50,842 nt of DNA, from positions 1 through 50,842 of the forward strand of contig JAUILT010000008.1 in the NCBI GenBank assembly GCA_030432925.1. The letters run 5' to 3'. The notes below the pieces were generated by a model. That model searched no databases, was not told where the DNA came from, and worked only from the letters and a program-made list of their open reading frames with translations. This document shows positions 7,786-15,288 of this stretch, in pieces (within the stretch, counting starts at the first letter, position 1; each line of letters opens with the position of its first letter). Made by a program: the position numbers and the translations under genes. This DNA comes from Bdellovibrionia bacterium. Lineage in GTDB: Bacteria > Bdellovibrionota > Bdellovibrionia > Bdellovibrionales > UBA1609.

Positions 7786-8020
7786 ATATTCCGATGCCGA
7801 GATCATTGATAGCTTCTTTGCTTGTTGGGCTGATGGTGACCCTGACGACATCAAATCGGCTCTTTATGCTCTTATAAAGCGTTTTGGTGGCACCCATTTG
7901 TCAGATTCCACCGGAATCCCCCGCACCACCCTTTATGATATGTGCAAGGACGATAGCAACCCAACTCTTGAGAATTTGTGCTTAATTATTGATTTTCTGA
8001 AGTCACAAAAGGTTGCCTAA
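7754..8020 (+). CDS. Antitoxin with helix-turn-helix (COG3636-like)
   Basis: An 88-residue putative DNA-binding antitoxin. The segment 'HLSDSTGIPRTTLYDMCKDDSNPTLENLCLIIDFLKSQ' matches the Cro/C1-like helix-turn-helix of COG3636 antitoxins that pair with COG3657 toxins. The gene lies second, in toxin-antitoxin order, and has its own AAGGAG five bases before the ATG, inside the toxin reading frame. It should neutralise the toxin and repress the promoter at 7442-7470. Confidence 0.82.
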   Translation: MAKRESKNMNKYSDAEIIDSFFACWADGDPDDIKSALYALIKRFGGTHLSDSTGIPRTTLYDMCKDDSNPTLENLCLIIDFLKSQKVA

Positions 8021-8153
8021 AGTTCGCCATGAGAACGAGCCCAGACATTTCGAGAAGGTTGGCTAATAACTAATAGTTTGAACTTTCATTTTCAACGGAA
8101 CTCTTCATTCAATCTAGACTTTGACTTTTGTGTCGAATAACCCCAGTTTTTAT

Positions 8154-8468
8154 TCATAATTTCTTGCAAGTAACAAATCCAGATGAATTAGAGGATTTAA
8201 ACTCAACACCTTCATTGCCCCCATTTTTCACCCAAACTAGAGTTTTTGGCTCAATGAACCCTTTTTCGACCTCTAGAGGGTCGGCAGAAAAATCACAACT
8301 TGCCTTGAATGCGTAATCATCAGCACACCTAATTAGAGCTTCACTTGCATTAGTAGAGTTTGTAAGTGAAGACTCAAGCTGACAATAAGTCTTCTCTTTT
8401 TTCTTAACCGGAGTCTCACAACCAGCAACAATAAGTAATATTAGCAGAAATATATTCAGAACTTTCAA
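8154..8468 (-). CDS. Small predicted lipoprotein
   Basis: An N-terminal hydrophobic stretch (VLNIFLLILLIVAGC) ends in a lipobox with Cys, so the protein is exported and lipid-anchored. The mature part of about 85 residues is polar, contains five further cysteines and has no recognisable domain. A GGGGGG tract sits just before TTG 8468, which I take as the start; TTG 8480 is in frame upstream. Confidence 0.6.
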   Translation of the reverse strand: MKVLNIFLLILLIVAGCETPVKKKEKTYCQLESSLTNSTNASEALIRCADDYAFKASCDFSADPLEVEKGFIEPKTLVWVKNGGNEGVEFKSSNSSGFVTCKKL

Positions 8469-8572
8469 AAAGCCCCCCAAATTTTTGAATCAGCCTCAAA
8501 AATGCTGACTAACAGATTCCTGAAACGGTAACTTTTTAGAAGAAACTCAGTAGAGCTATTTATTAGCATCTA

Positions 8573-9046
8573 TTATTCCAATAGGCACAATATTGCTCTA
8601 TAGCTAAAATATCTATTTGCATAGAAAAGACTTCCGGTGAAGCCGCTAAGAGCAATACCATTTCGAGTTGTGCTTGGATTGATTATAGACGAGGATGACC
8701 AAAATGTATTGTTACCCAAATCACCTTCTGCGGGCTTAAACCCCTCTTGGCTATAGTAGAAAATGTCACGGGCTCCATCCTCATTCACAGCCTCGACTAG
8801 ATAGCATTCTTTATCTGAGTTATCACAAGAATTCACAATACCTTTAGCCCCCAAATTCATGGCAAGGTGAGCTAACTGGCGAGCGCTTGGCAGGGATGTT
8901 CCTTGGTCTGAGCAATATTCTTGGGCCCAGGAATAGTGTCTCCGCATTACTTTTTCGTCTTTATCTTTTACAACATCCATAAAACCAGCACTGGCAAATG
9001 TATTTAAAGAAAAAACAGCTAAAATCATCAATAAAAATAGTCTCAT
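8573..9046 (-). CDS. Secreted protein with a lectin-like/Lcl-type domain
   Basis: A cleavable signal peptide is visible (MRLFLLMILAVFSLNTFASA). The mature protein has 'YSWAQEYCSDQGTSLPSARQL' in two parts and ends with 'FWSSSSI...GIALSGFTGSL...YRAILCLLE', the pattern of DUF1566/Lcl-C or C-type-lectin-like folds. The function is unknown and probably involves binding outside the cytoplasm. It is followed at a short distance upstream by a second secreted gene with similar architecture (9095-9604), suggesting a pair. Confidence 0.6.
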   Translation of the reverse strand: MRLFLLMILAVFSLNTFASAGFMDVVKDKDEKVMRRHYSWAQEYCSDQGTSLPSARQLAHLAMNLGAKGIVNSCDNSDKECYLVEAVNEDGARDIFYYSQEGFKPAEGDLGNNTFWSSSSIINPSTTRNGIALSGFTGSLFYANRYFSYRAILCLLE

Positions 9047-9094
9047 ATAAAAAGTCCTTTATAAATTTACAGCCACTATAGTTGTTATCATTTA

Positions 9095-9604
9095 TTAGTT
9101 TAAAACCATACTACAAATACCACCGACGTACCAATCGTCACCGGCATCTAAAAACCATTTATCAATATACCCTTTAGTTGAATAAAAACTAGCCCACTTT
9201 CTTCCACTTGGGTGGTTAAAAGTATTTCCAAGCCAATACCTTTTCTCTGTACCAAATTGATTGATTTTAAGTTGTGGATAAACCTCCGTCATTTCTTTAG
9301 TGATTTCTCCAGCAAAACTCAAATCCCATTCAGATTTTACATTTTGAAGAGATAATTCTTGTTTCAAACCTTGGCACCTGGACTTGGCTGAGCTCCATCC
9401 AAGTGCACTTACGATTTGGAAAATTGATTTTGTTTCAGGACTCAGCCAAAACTCACGATCTTGTTTTTCCATAACCAATTTTAAACCTTTGGAGCTCCTA
9501 TTGCAGTTGGCGATACGCATTTCAAGATCACCTTGTAGACCACAGTCCGCAAATACACTGAGATGAAAAAAAGAAATCAAAATCATAAGTTTTAAATGAG
9601 TCAT
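9095..9604 (-). CDS. Secreted protein, lectin-like, unrecognised family
   Basis: The start is ATG 9604, preceded by GAGAGG; an in-frame start at 9625 would put extra residues before the signal peptide. The signal peptide is 'MTHLKLMILISFFHLSVFA'. The mature part has 'ALGWSSAKSRCQGLKQELSL' (compare 'SWAQEYCSDQGTSLP' in the neighbour) and ends 'WYVGGICSMVLN'. It may share the lectin-like fold of the adjacent gene; this is inference from cysteine and tryptophan placement. Confidence 0.55.
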   Translation of the reverse strand: MTHLKLMILISFFHLSVFADCGLQGDLEMRIANCNRSSKGLKLVMEKQDREFWLSPETKSIFQIVSALGWSSAKSRCQGLKQELSLQNVKSEWDLSFAGEITKEMTEVYPQLKINQFGTEKRYWLGNTFNHPSGRKWASFYSTKGYIDKWFLDAGDDWYVGGICSMVLN

Positions 9605-9812
9605 TTCAGAAAAACCTCTCGGCAAGAAAGCTAGTTATTTAACTCAACTATGGCACTATACATACAGTGATTAGTCAATTCTGCATTAAGCCATTTTCAC
9701 TCCCTAACCAACAAAGCACTTACCCAAGGAAATAACATCTTCTACGACCCAGAGCATCTAATACGCTTAAAGCCAACCAAGAAGTTATTTGAGACAGTGC
9801 TCCAGAGGATGA

Positions 9813-9902
9813 GTGACCCACCAATGGGTCAGCCGTTCCTCCTTTATTTTTGAGTTCGTCGAATTTTTTAAAAATTATGGGTCACGACCCATTTCTGGGT
9901 CA
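9813..9902. repeat. Cluster of GACCC-N6-GGGTC dyads
   Basis: Within about 90 bases TGACCC-N6-GGGTCA (9814-9831) and CGACCC-N6-GGGTCA (9885-9902) occur, plus an overlapping 16-base palindrome ATGGGTCACGACCCAT (9877-9892). Each copy of TGGGTCA is followed by a short A/G-CCG or A-CGG tail. The same dyad recurs at 7354-7371. The cluster lies 200-290 bases before the first gene of the recombinase operon. Binding sites for a regulator, or replication/transfer sites of the element, are the likely roles. The rest of 9626-10103 holds no supportable gene. Confidence 0.6.
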
Positions 9903-10103
9903 ACGGCTTGAAAACCGAACCATAGAAATATCAAAGACTTAAAACAGAATTTCCATCTCTTGCCAATGGCCCCAAAGTCGCAATCCCATTTCTTTGAATG
10001 GCGAAATTAATCGCCACCGAAAACACTCAAAGGAGAATCGCGTGTTTAGAGGAAAAGAAAAAAATAATTCTGGTGCAAGAGATAAAATTGCAAGGAGGTG
10101 GAA

Positions 10104-10529
10104 ATGAGTGAGCAAGATAAATTCAGTTTGATTGTGGGTTGGACTGCCGTCGGTTTTATTACCTTGGCAATTTATTTTGGCAGTCTGACTGTGGCAGCAA
10201 TGAAAGTTGGCTTTTGGTCCTTGATTTTGGGATCTGGGCTCGTGACAGGTCTTGTCTATTATTTTTTTATCGAGTTCGTCACCTATATGTGGACTCATGG
10301 AAAAAGTTGTCACGAGTATCTCGTCAATTTGCAAACTGCGATCTATCGGTCTGACGAAGTCATGGACGAGTTTAAAAAAGAAACAGAAGCCTTTCAAACA
10401 CAAATGAGTCGTTTGAACGACAACCTGCTTAGGATGGAAAAGCAGATTTGCGCACTTGATGCCTACGAAGTCGGAAAATCCACGCTCGATTTAAAGGTTG
10501 CTTCAGAAAAATTAATGGAAAAAAGGTAG
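10104..10529 (+). CDS. Membrane protein with C-terminal coiled coil, first gene of the recombinase operon
   Basis: Not a recognised family. Two membrane helices are visible near residues 12-32 ('GWTAVGFITLAIYFGSLTVA') and 36-60 ('FWSLILGSGLVTGLVYYFFI'). A C-terminal region of about 70 residues follows, rich in Glu, Lys, Gln and Met with heptad-like spacing ('DEVMDEFKKETEAFQTQMSR'). ATG 10104 is chosen because AAGGAGG lies just before it. The next gene starts three bases after the stop. The gene may encode an accessory membrane component of the mobile element. Confidence 0.6.
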   Translation: MSEQDKFSLIVGWTAVGFITLAIYFGSLTVAAMKVGFWSLILGSGLVTGLVYYFFIEFVTYMWTHGKSCHEYLVNLQTAIYRSDEVMDEFKKETEAFQTQMSRLNDNLLRMEKQICALDAYEVGKSTLDLKVASEKLMEKR

Positions 10530-10532
10530 CCT

Positions 10533-11354
10533 GTGTCTTATCCGATTACTCAACGGGATATTGCTGTTTTAAATGCCATTGATGACTTTGGATTTTTGAC
10601 AACGGAGCAAATCAGGAGACTCTATTTTTCGGATTGTCATCGTTCTGTTGTCTATCGACGACTGGGGATTTTGCATAAAAGAAAGCTCTTAAAGTACGCC
10701 ACCACAACAGTTAAAGGTTGTTACATTTGGCGACTGACTTCAAAAGCAGCGTCAGCAATTGGTTCGTCTCATGTGCTTAAAACGATCAATCACAACACCG
10801 TTTACCACGATGTTTTGGCAGCTGAGATCAGGATAATGATGGAAGGCTTAGGAATTGGCTCCAATTGGACTTCGTCGAATAGACTTCTGCGGCAATCTCG
10901 AGAGTCAAATTATTCGAACTTAGAGAATATTCCCGACTGGCTTTTTACATTTCACAACAAGAGTAAAGACATGACATGTGCTCTTGAAGTGGAAATTAGC
11001 CTCAAAACAAAACGAAGAATCAAGGAGACCGTAGAACAGTACCGTGATGGCCGAGGTACTGATATGGTGTGGTATTTTGTCTATTCTAAAAAGATGGGTG
11101 AGCTTTTTCAAAATAAACTGCGTCCTTATATCACGGAGCCTAATGCACAAGGGTGGCTTCATTACACCCTTATCAATGATTTTTTAAGCGATCCACTAAA
11201 AGCGAAAATTCACACAATGAATCCCAGCTTTGAAATCGGAAGCGTGTGTAATCCGAAAAAGTTAAATCAAAAATTTCCAAGAAATGGGAGCAATACACCT
11301 GTCGACAAAAATGAAACTGAGTCGACAAGTATTCAAGAGGAGAAAAATTTATGA
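10533..11354 (+). CDS. Replication-relaxation family protein
   Basis: The N-terminal 70 residues form a winged helix typical of the Replic_Relax family: 'TQRDIAVLNAIDDFGFLTTEQ', 'IRRLYFSDCHRSVVYRRLGIL', then 'LLKYATTTVKGCYIWRLTSKA'. Next come 'HNTVYHDVLAAEIRIMM' and a nuclease-like core 'IPDWLFTF...CALEVEISLKTKRRI'. Members occur on plasmids and integrative elements and are named for a proposed role in relaxing or initiating replication; direct biochemistry is limited. The start is GTG. The last ~40 residues are low-complexity and polar. It overlaps the next gene by four bases (ATGA). Confidence 0.75.
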   Translation: MSYPITQRDIAVLNAIDDFGFLTTEQIRRLYFSDCHRSVVYRRLGILHKRKLLKYATTTVKGCYIWRLTSKAASAIGSSHVLKTINHNTVYHDVLAAEIRIMMEGLGIGSNWTSSNRLLRQSRESNYSNLENIPDWLFTFHNKSKDMTCALEVEISLKTKRRIKETVEQYRDGRGTDMVWYFVYSKKMGELFQNKLRPYITEPNAQGWLHYTLINDFLSDPLKAKIHTMNPSFEIGSVCNPKKLNQKFPRNGSNTPVDKNETESTSIQEEKNL

Positions 11355-11605
11355 ATTTTTATAAGGCTTTAAATTCACTTAGGAAATCAAAGTTTCAGAA
11401 AAATCAAAGTTGTTGTTCTGAAACTGACACCTTACGGGGGGATTCTAAGGGGGTGTATGGGTACAAATATTGGTTTCAAAACAGATCTGATTTTTATTTT
11501 TCAGGAAGGAACTTTCTTATGACCCTAGCTAATCATTTATTTGTTCCCTTTTATAGTGCGTTTTATCTCGCTATTTATAAAGCTGGGTTGTTCACTATCA
11601 CATGA
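11351..11605 (+). CDS. Small unrecognised protein (84 aa) in the recombinase operon
   Basis: No family is recognised. The reality of the gene is supported by four-base ATGA overlaps at both ends: with the replication-relaxation gene (11351-11354) and with the 52-residue gene (11602-11605). Upstream, 'CAAGAGGAGAAAAATTT' provides a good ribosome binding site. The product is basic at its N-terminus and has a hydrophobic C-terminal stretch (FLMTLANHLFVPFYSAFYLA) that could be a membrane helix. Confidence 0.5.
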   Translation: MNFYKALNSLRKSKFQKNQSCCSETDTLRGDSKGVYGYKYWFQNRSDFYFSGRNFLMTLANHLFVPFYSAFYLAIYKAGLFTIT

Positions 11606-11760
11606 AACAGTGGCAGCCCGAGATTGTTGGGCTTTCATTTGAATCTCTCACTGAAGAGGAGTTTGAAATTTTACTTGAGGAGCTTGTGGAAATTATATAT
11701 TCTCAGATTTGCCAACAAAACCGAGCCACCGATTCTCTCAAATCAAAAGGAGAGAAATAA
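11602..11760 (+). CDS. Small acidic protein (52 aa) directly upstream of the recombinase
   Basis: The frame begins ATG 11602, overlapping the previous stop as ATGA, and ends TAA 11758-11760, overlapping the recombinase ATG as TAATG. The product starts MKQWQPEIVGLSFESL and is dominated by acidic helix-forming residues (TEEEFEILLEELVEII). No family is recognised. The double overlap is the evidence that it is translated; its position suggests a regulator or partner of the recombinase, which is inference. Confidence 0.55.
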   Translation: MKQWQPEIVGLSFESLTEEEFEILLEELVEIIYSQICQQNRATDSLKSKGEK

Positions 11761-13502
11761 TGTCATCGGTATTGAAATCAAATCGAGATTATTCAAAAGC
11801 AAAAAAAATCGGGCTTTATATCAGAGTTTCAACCCAAGAGCAGGCCGCCAATCCAGAAGGATCCATCAAAAGTCAGGAGCAAAGGCTTCGGCAGGCTGTA
11901 AAGTTTCGCAATTTTGATGAACCTTTTGGAGAAGTAAAGCGAGTTTTTATTGACCGAGCCAAGTCTGGCAAGGATACCAAAAGGCCTGCACTTCAAGAAA
12001 TGCTCAAAAGCATCAAATCTGGTGAGATTGATTTAGTGATGGTGACTGAACTTTCCCGTCTTTCAAGATCATTGAAAGATTTTTGTGAGATGTTTTATAT
12101 GATGAAAGAGCTTGGATGTGGCTTTCAAAGTCTCAGGGAGCAGTATGACACCACCACTGCTGCGGGAGAGATGATTCTCTACACCGTGGCCAATTTGGCG
12201 CAATTTGAACGCCGCCAAACCAGTGAACGGATTGCTGCTAACTTTCATGCAAGATCCCAACGTGGGCTTTACAACGGTGGCCCTGTGCCACTTGGCTATA
12301 AACTCATCCCTGAAAAGCGAGGATATTTGGCAATTGATGAAGAACCAGCATTGATTGTGAAAGAAACCTTTAAAACATTTTTAAAAGAAGGCTCTTTGGC
12401 TCAAGCGGGGAAATCGCTCAATGATCGTGGGTTTAAAATAAAAAAGAAAACCACGGGCGGAGGTGATAAACGCCTTGGTTATTTTACCACCGATAACCTT
12501 CATGGGATTCTCACAAGAGTGGCCTATATTGGCAAAAAGGCGGTGAAAAATCGAAGTGGTGAGATAGAATTAGTTGATGCCTGTTGGCCAGCGATTGTTG
12601 ACGAAAAAACCTTTTATCGAGTGGGAGACATTTTAAAGAAAAACCATAGGAGGTTTAAGCCAAACTCACGAAGGCGCTACCCTTATTTATTATCACGCCT
12701 CACCTCATGCGGTGTTTGCGGAGATCGGCTGACTGGAAAGTCGGCACATGGGCAAAGTGGTAAGGTTCCTTACTACGAGCATGGTTGGGCAACCAGAAAA
12801 CAGAGCTGCCAAACAAAAAAATTTTTTAAATGTGAAAATCACAAGAGATTTCAGGCAAGAAAGCTTGAGCCTGCTGTTTGGAGTGAAATCGAAAAGCTTC
12901 TTTCAAGTGATATTTTCGCTCAAAAACTCACTGAGAAGGCAAAGTCCATGTACAAGCCTTTGAGTCAGGATCTCGCTAAAAATAAGCTTAGAGAGAAGTC
13001 TGTGGCGTTTGATAGGCAATTGGAAGCTTTAGCAGAACATTTAACCAAATTACCAATGGATGTGAGTCCTCAACCCGTTTTTAATCAAATGCAGAAGATT
13101 GAAAAACTAAAAAAGGAAGTAGGAAAGGAAATAGACGCGTTAGGTGAAAAGGAGATTAAGAACCAACCTCCCATTGATTTTGATAATTATAAGGATTTTT
13201 TAAGAAAGTTTAAAAAGTCACTAAAGGGTGAAGACGGTCCTGAAGTGAAAAGAAAAATAGCTGAAAAGCTAATTCATAAAATTGAGCTTTTGCCAGAAGG
13301 CTTTAAGCTGCATTTTTATATGAGGGCAGGACATTTTGACGACCCAAGTTTGGGACAGAAAAAAAGCATAAAAAAAGGGGTTAGCATTCGAGCTAACCCC
13401 AGTTCAGGTCCTTCGGCTGCGCCTCAGGACGACATGTCTAAACTTTTCGGTTCGAATAGTTTGACAAATGGTGGGGCGGCGGGAATCGAACCGGGGTCCT
13501 AA
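11760..13502 (+). CDS. Large serine recombinase with altered C-terminus
   Basis: The resolvase catalytic domain begins 'KKIGLYIRVSTQEQAA' with the nucleophilic Ser at residue 24. It is followed by 'SRLSRSLKDFCEMFYMM' and the Recombinase domain from about residue 175 ('YNGGPVPLGYKLIPEKRGYL'). A zinc beta-ribbon (Cys ~317, Cys ~320, and Cys pair near 349-357) and a coiled-coil segment complete the large serine integrase layout. ATG 11760 has AGGAG upstream and overlaps the previous stop; an upstream in-frame ATG at 11709 is less likely. The last ~40 residues are encoded by an opposite-strand terminator, a REP-like palindrome and a tRNA/tmRNA 3'-end remnant, so the native C-terminus is probably lost or extended. 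Confidence 0.88.
   Translation: MSSVLKSNRDYSKAKKIGLYIRVSTQEQAANPEGSIKSQEQRLRQAVKFRNFDEPFGEVKRVFIDRAKSGKDTKRPALQEMLKSIKSGEIDLVMVTELSRLSRSLKDFCEMFYMMKELGCGFQSLREQYDTTTAAGEMILYTVANLAQFERRQTSERIAANFHARSQRGLYNGGPVPLGYKLIPEKRGYLAIDEEPALIVKETFKTFLKEGSLAQAGKSLNDRGFKIKKKTTGGGDKRLGYFTTDNLHGILTRVAYIGKKAVKNRSGEIELVDACWPAIVDEKTFYRVGDILKKNHRRFKPNSRRRYPYLLSRLTSCGVCGDRLTGKSAHGQSGKVPYYEHGWATRKQSCQTKKFFKCENHKRFQARKLEPAVWSEIEKLLSSDIFAQKLTEKAKSMYKPLSQDLAKNKLREKSVAFDRQLEALAEHLTKLPMDVSPQPVFNQMQKIEKLKKEVGKEIDALGEKEIKNQPPIDFDNYKDFLRKFKKSLKGEDGPEVKRKIAEKLIHKIELLPEGFKLHFYMRAGHFDDPSLGQKKSIKKGVSIRANPSSGPSAAPQDDMSKLFGSNSLTNGGAAGIEPGS
13370..13400 (-). terminator. Rho-independent terminator on the minus strand
   Basis: A perfect 9-base stem GGGGTTAGC/GCTAACCCC with a six-base loop is followed on the minus strand by seven T residues. 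It lies inside the recombinase reading frame on the opposite strand. It would terminate transcripts arriving from the right, such as the original transcript of the gene whose 3' end remains at 13469-13492. Confidence 0.75.
13407..13436. repeat. REP-like palindrome
   Basis: GTCCT...AGGAC flanks a G+C-rich core (TTCGGCTGCGCCTC), forming a small imperfect hairpin followed by GACATG. It resembles short interspersed extragenic palindromes found between genes in many environmental bacteria. It is out of place inside a coding frame. Only one copy is seen in this window. Confidence 0.4.
13469..13492 (-). other. tRNA/tmRNA 3'-end remnant, probable attachment site
   Basis: On the minus strand these 24 bases read as a T-loop (GGTTCGATTCC), an acceptor 3' strand (CGCCGCCCC) and A-CCA. 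The bases 5' of it do not complete a T-stem, so this is only a fragment. The 18-base core GGCGGCGGGAATCGAACC matches the 3' end of ssrA (16509-16526) at 17 of 18 positions in the same orientation. It is best read as one att half left by insertion at the ssrA or a tRNA 3' end. Confidence 0.65.
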
Positions 13503-13536
13503 AATTACATATCATATTGAAATCACGAATGGAAAT

Positions 13537-13571
13537 AAAAAAAGGGCTTTGGCCAAATGGACCAAAACCCC
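13537..13571 (-). terminator. Probable rho-independent terminator on the minus strand
   Basis: The minus strand reads GGGGTTTTGG, a short loop region, then CCAAAGCCC and a run of seven T. The stem is imperfect. Together with the terminator at 13370-13400 it brackets the att-like fragment. Confidence 0.5.
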
Positions 13572-13624
13572 TATAAGTCGAGTATGTTGAAGTTGATTTG
13601 AAGTCAGAATTTATGAAATAATTA

Positions 13625-13653
13625 TTTACTGTATTACCGTAATACAGTATACT
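13625..13653 (+). promoter_or_regulatory. higBA promoter with a 23-base palindromic operator
   Basis: TTTACT (13625-13630), a 17-base spacer and TATACT (13648-13653) form a promoter. A palindrome with 11-base arms and a single central base spans 13627-13649 (arm TACTGTATTAC), covering the whole spacer and touching both boxes. The antitoxin encoded downstream is the likely repressor. GGAG before ATG 13680 is the ribosome binding site. Confidence 0.7.
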
Positions 13654-13679
13654 CTATAGAGGCTTCGGAGAATTACAGC

Positions 13680-13976
13680 ATGATCAGTTACTTTGGTAAT
13701 AAAATAGCTTCAGATTTATTCCATAAGGGAGAATCAAATAAAATTCCGAGACAGTATTGGAAAAGAGCTATTCATTTGCTTGAAGTTATGGATGTGGTTG
13801 ATTCTCTTGAAGACTTAAAAAGGAATGGCTTTCCTCCCAGCGTGAGACTTCATCCTTTGACTCATGATCGCAAAGGAACTTGGGCGATTGATATACACAA
13901 AACCTCTGGGTGGAGAATCACTTTTTCTTTCGAGAGTAATGAATTTGTGAACGTTAAAATTGAGGATTATCATTAG
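13680..13976 (+). CDS. higB: HigB-type toxin, RelE superfamily
   Basis: A 98-residue toxin of the HigB (plasmid maintenance killer) family, expected to cleave mRNA in a ribosome-dependent manner. Visible features are 'MISYFGNKIASDLFHKG', 'PRQYWKRAIHLLEVMD', 'VRLHPLTHDRKGTWAIDI' and the C-terminal 'GWRITFSFESNEFVNVKIEDYH', which is the HigB signature. The order toxin first, antitoxin second is standard for higBA. The antitoxin starts nine bases after the stop. Confidence 0.88.
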   Translation: MISYFGNKIASDLFHKGESNKIPRQYWKRAIHLLEVMDVVDSLEDLKRNGFPPSVRLHPLTHDRKGTWAIDIHKTSGWRITFSFESNEFVNVKIEDYH

Positions 13977-13985
13977 GAGAATATT

Positions 13986-14294
13986 ATGGCTATCTACAAG
14001 AAGAAAAGACCTATCCGAAAGCCTTCTCATCCAGGTGAGATATTAAAAAGTTTATGGTTAGATGAGCTGGGGCACAGTCAGTCTACATTTGCTGATTTAT
14101 TGGTTGATGCTTCAAAAGGTGCTGTTAAAAAGTCCACGATGCAAACTAAACTCAATGAAGTTATCTCTGGAAAAAGAGCAATGAGCGCTGATTTTGCCGT
14201 ACTCATTAGTAAGGTTTTAAAAACTGAACCCAAAATGTGGATGAACTTGCAAGTTCAACTGGATATTTGGGAAGCTGAAGAAAAGGTTGCCTAA
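13986..14294 (+). CDS. higA: HigA-type antitoxin, helix-turn-helix
   Basis: A 102-residue HigA/VapI-family antitoxin. 'PSHPGEILKSLWLDELGHSQ' is the family N-terminus. The helix-turn-helix follows ('STFADLLVD...TKLNEVISGKRAMSADFAVLISKVL') and the C-terminus carries 'EPKMWMNLQVQLDIWEAEE'. A Lys-rich insertion near residues 38-44 (SKGAVKKST) is longer than usual in this turn. It should bind HigB and repress the palindromic promoter upstream. The gene ends four bases inside the convergent AraC-family gene. Confidence 0.88.
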   Translation: MAIYKKKRPIRKPSHPGEILKSLWLDELGHSQSTFADLLVDASKGAVKKSTMQTKLNEVISGKRAMSADFAVLISKVLKTEPKMWMNLQVQLDIWEAEEKVA

Positions 14295-15196
14295 ATTATT
14301 ATGTTTGACCTGAACTCCCTGGGAGAGATTTTAGTTTGCTTCCTAAAGGCTTTGTTAAAGGCAGAAAAAGTTTGATAACCTAATTCCATGGCCACATCCG
14401 CGATTTTAACCTTTTCTTGTCTTAAGAGGCCCATAGCCAATTCAATTTTGATGTGGTTTAAGTATTGAATTGGTGAAAGACCTACGTCTTCTTTAAAAGT
14501 GCGGACTAAGTGAAACTTACTCATACCACAGGCCTTTGCTAACTCTTCCAATGTAAAGTTTGGATTCGTCAAATTTTGAGCGATTACCTTTTTGGCCTTT
14601 TTAATATTAGAGGGAAATTTTCCCACTGATAATTCTCTATTAATTTTTTTTGAACAAGAGCTCGGTTGTTTTTTCAAAATTTCTATCAATAGACTCGTCG
14701 CCAAGCAATCAAATGAAAAAATTGAAGCCCTGTCGCTTTTTCGTAATAAAAATATGTTTTTTAACAGGCTCTCTATTTGATCTGTTAACTCAAATGATAC
14801 TTTGTCAAAAACAACCTCGTGGGCATCTAGTTCCAACTCTAGCAATAAATTCGATAAATATGCTGGGTCCATAACTAATGCGAGAGACCGGCTTGACCGA
14901 ACTGGCGAAAAAACTTCTGTGTGTTGTTCAAGGGAGTTATAAAATAAAAACTGTGATGGTGAAGAGGAATAGCTCTTACCCCGAATCTTCATTGTCTGAG
15001 TGGTATAGTGCTTTAAATTTGGAGTATAAATTACTTCCCAGCCCGCATGACTCGATGACTTGGATTTCTCATTGATTTGAGCTTGAACATCAAAAGTGTA
15101 ACAAACATTATAGTGTGATTCTTGTCCGGTGCTATATGTTAGTTGGCTAGCGGTCCCCATCAGTGCTCTATATGGTTGTCGCCTGAAAAAATCCAC
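14291..15196 (-). CDS. AraC family transcriptional regulator
   Basis: The C-terminal ~100 residues contain the two helix-turn-helix motifs of AraC/XylS regulators: 'FTLEELAKACGMSKFHLVRTF' split around the first, and 'KIADVAMELGYQTFSAFNKAFRK' with 'SPREFRS' for the second. The N-terminal ~190 residues form a cupin-like ligand or dimerisation domain that is not recognised further. The start codon is GTG 15196; an ATG 12 codons in is an alternative. It faces the protease gene (15289) with a 92-base divergent intergenic region, so local control of that gene is plausible. Confidence 0.88.
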   Translation of the reverse strand: MDFFRRQPYRALMGTASQLTYSTGQESHYNVCYTFDVQAQINEKSKSSSHAGWEVIYTPNLKHYTTQTMKIRGKSYSSSPSQFLFYNSLEQHTEVFSPVRSSRSLALVMDPAYLSNLLLELELDAHEVVFDKVSFELTDQIESLLKNIFLLRKSDRASIFSFDCLATSLLIEILKKQPSSCSKKINRELSVGKFPSNIKKAKKVIAQNLTNPNFTLEELAKACGMSKFHLVRTFKEDVGLSPIQYLNHIKIELAMGLLRQEKVKIADVAMELGYQTFSAFNKAFRKQTKISPREFRSNIII

Positions 15197-15288
15197 TGAA
15201 TTCCCAAAACAGCAATATTTTCCCGCTTTTTTCCATCAGTTGTTGGTAAAGCTCGCATTCAGATATTTGATTTAGGGAGGGAAAAGTT

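Noticed and set aside
9671-9853. 60-codon open stretch on the plus strand ending ...LIRLKPTKKLFETVLQRMSDPP
   Set aside because: It looks protein-like but has a stop at 9668-9670 and no start codon until residue 35, and no ribosome binding site. It could be a gene remnant, but this is not enough to annotate.
13469-13492. Intact tRNA gene
   Set aside because: Only the T-loop 3' side and acceptor 3' strand are present; the T-stem 5' side, anticodon arm and 5' acceptor strand are missing.
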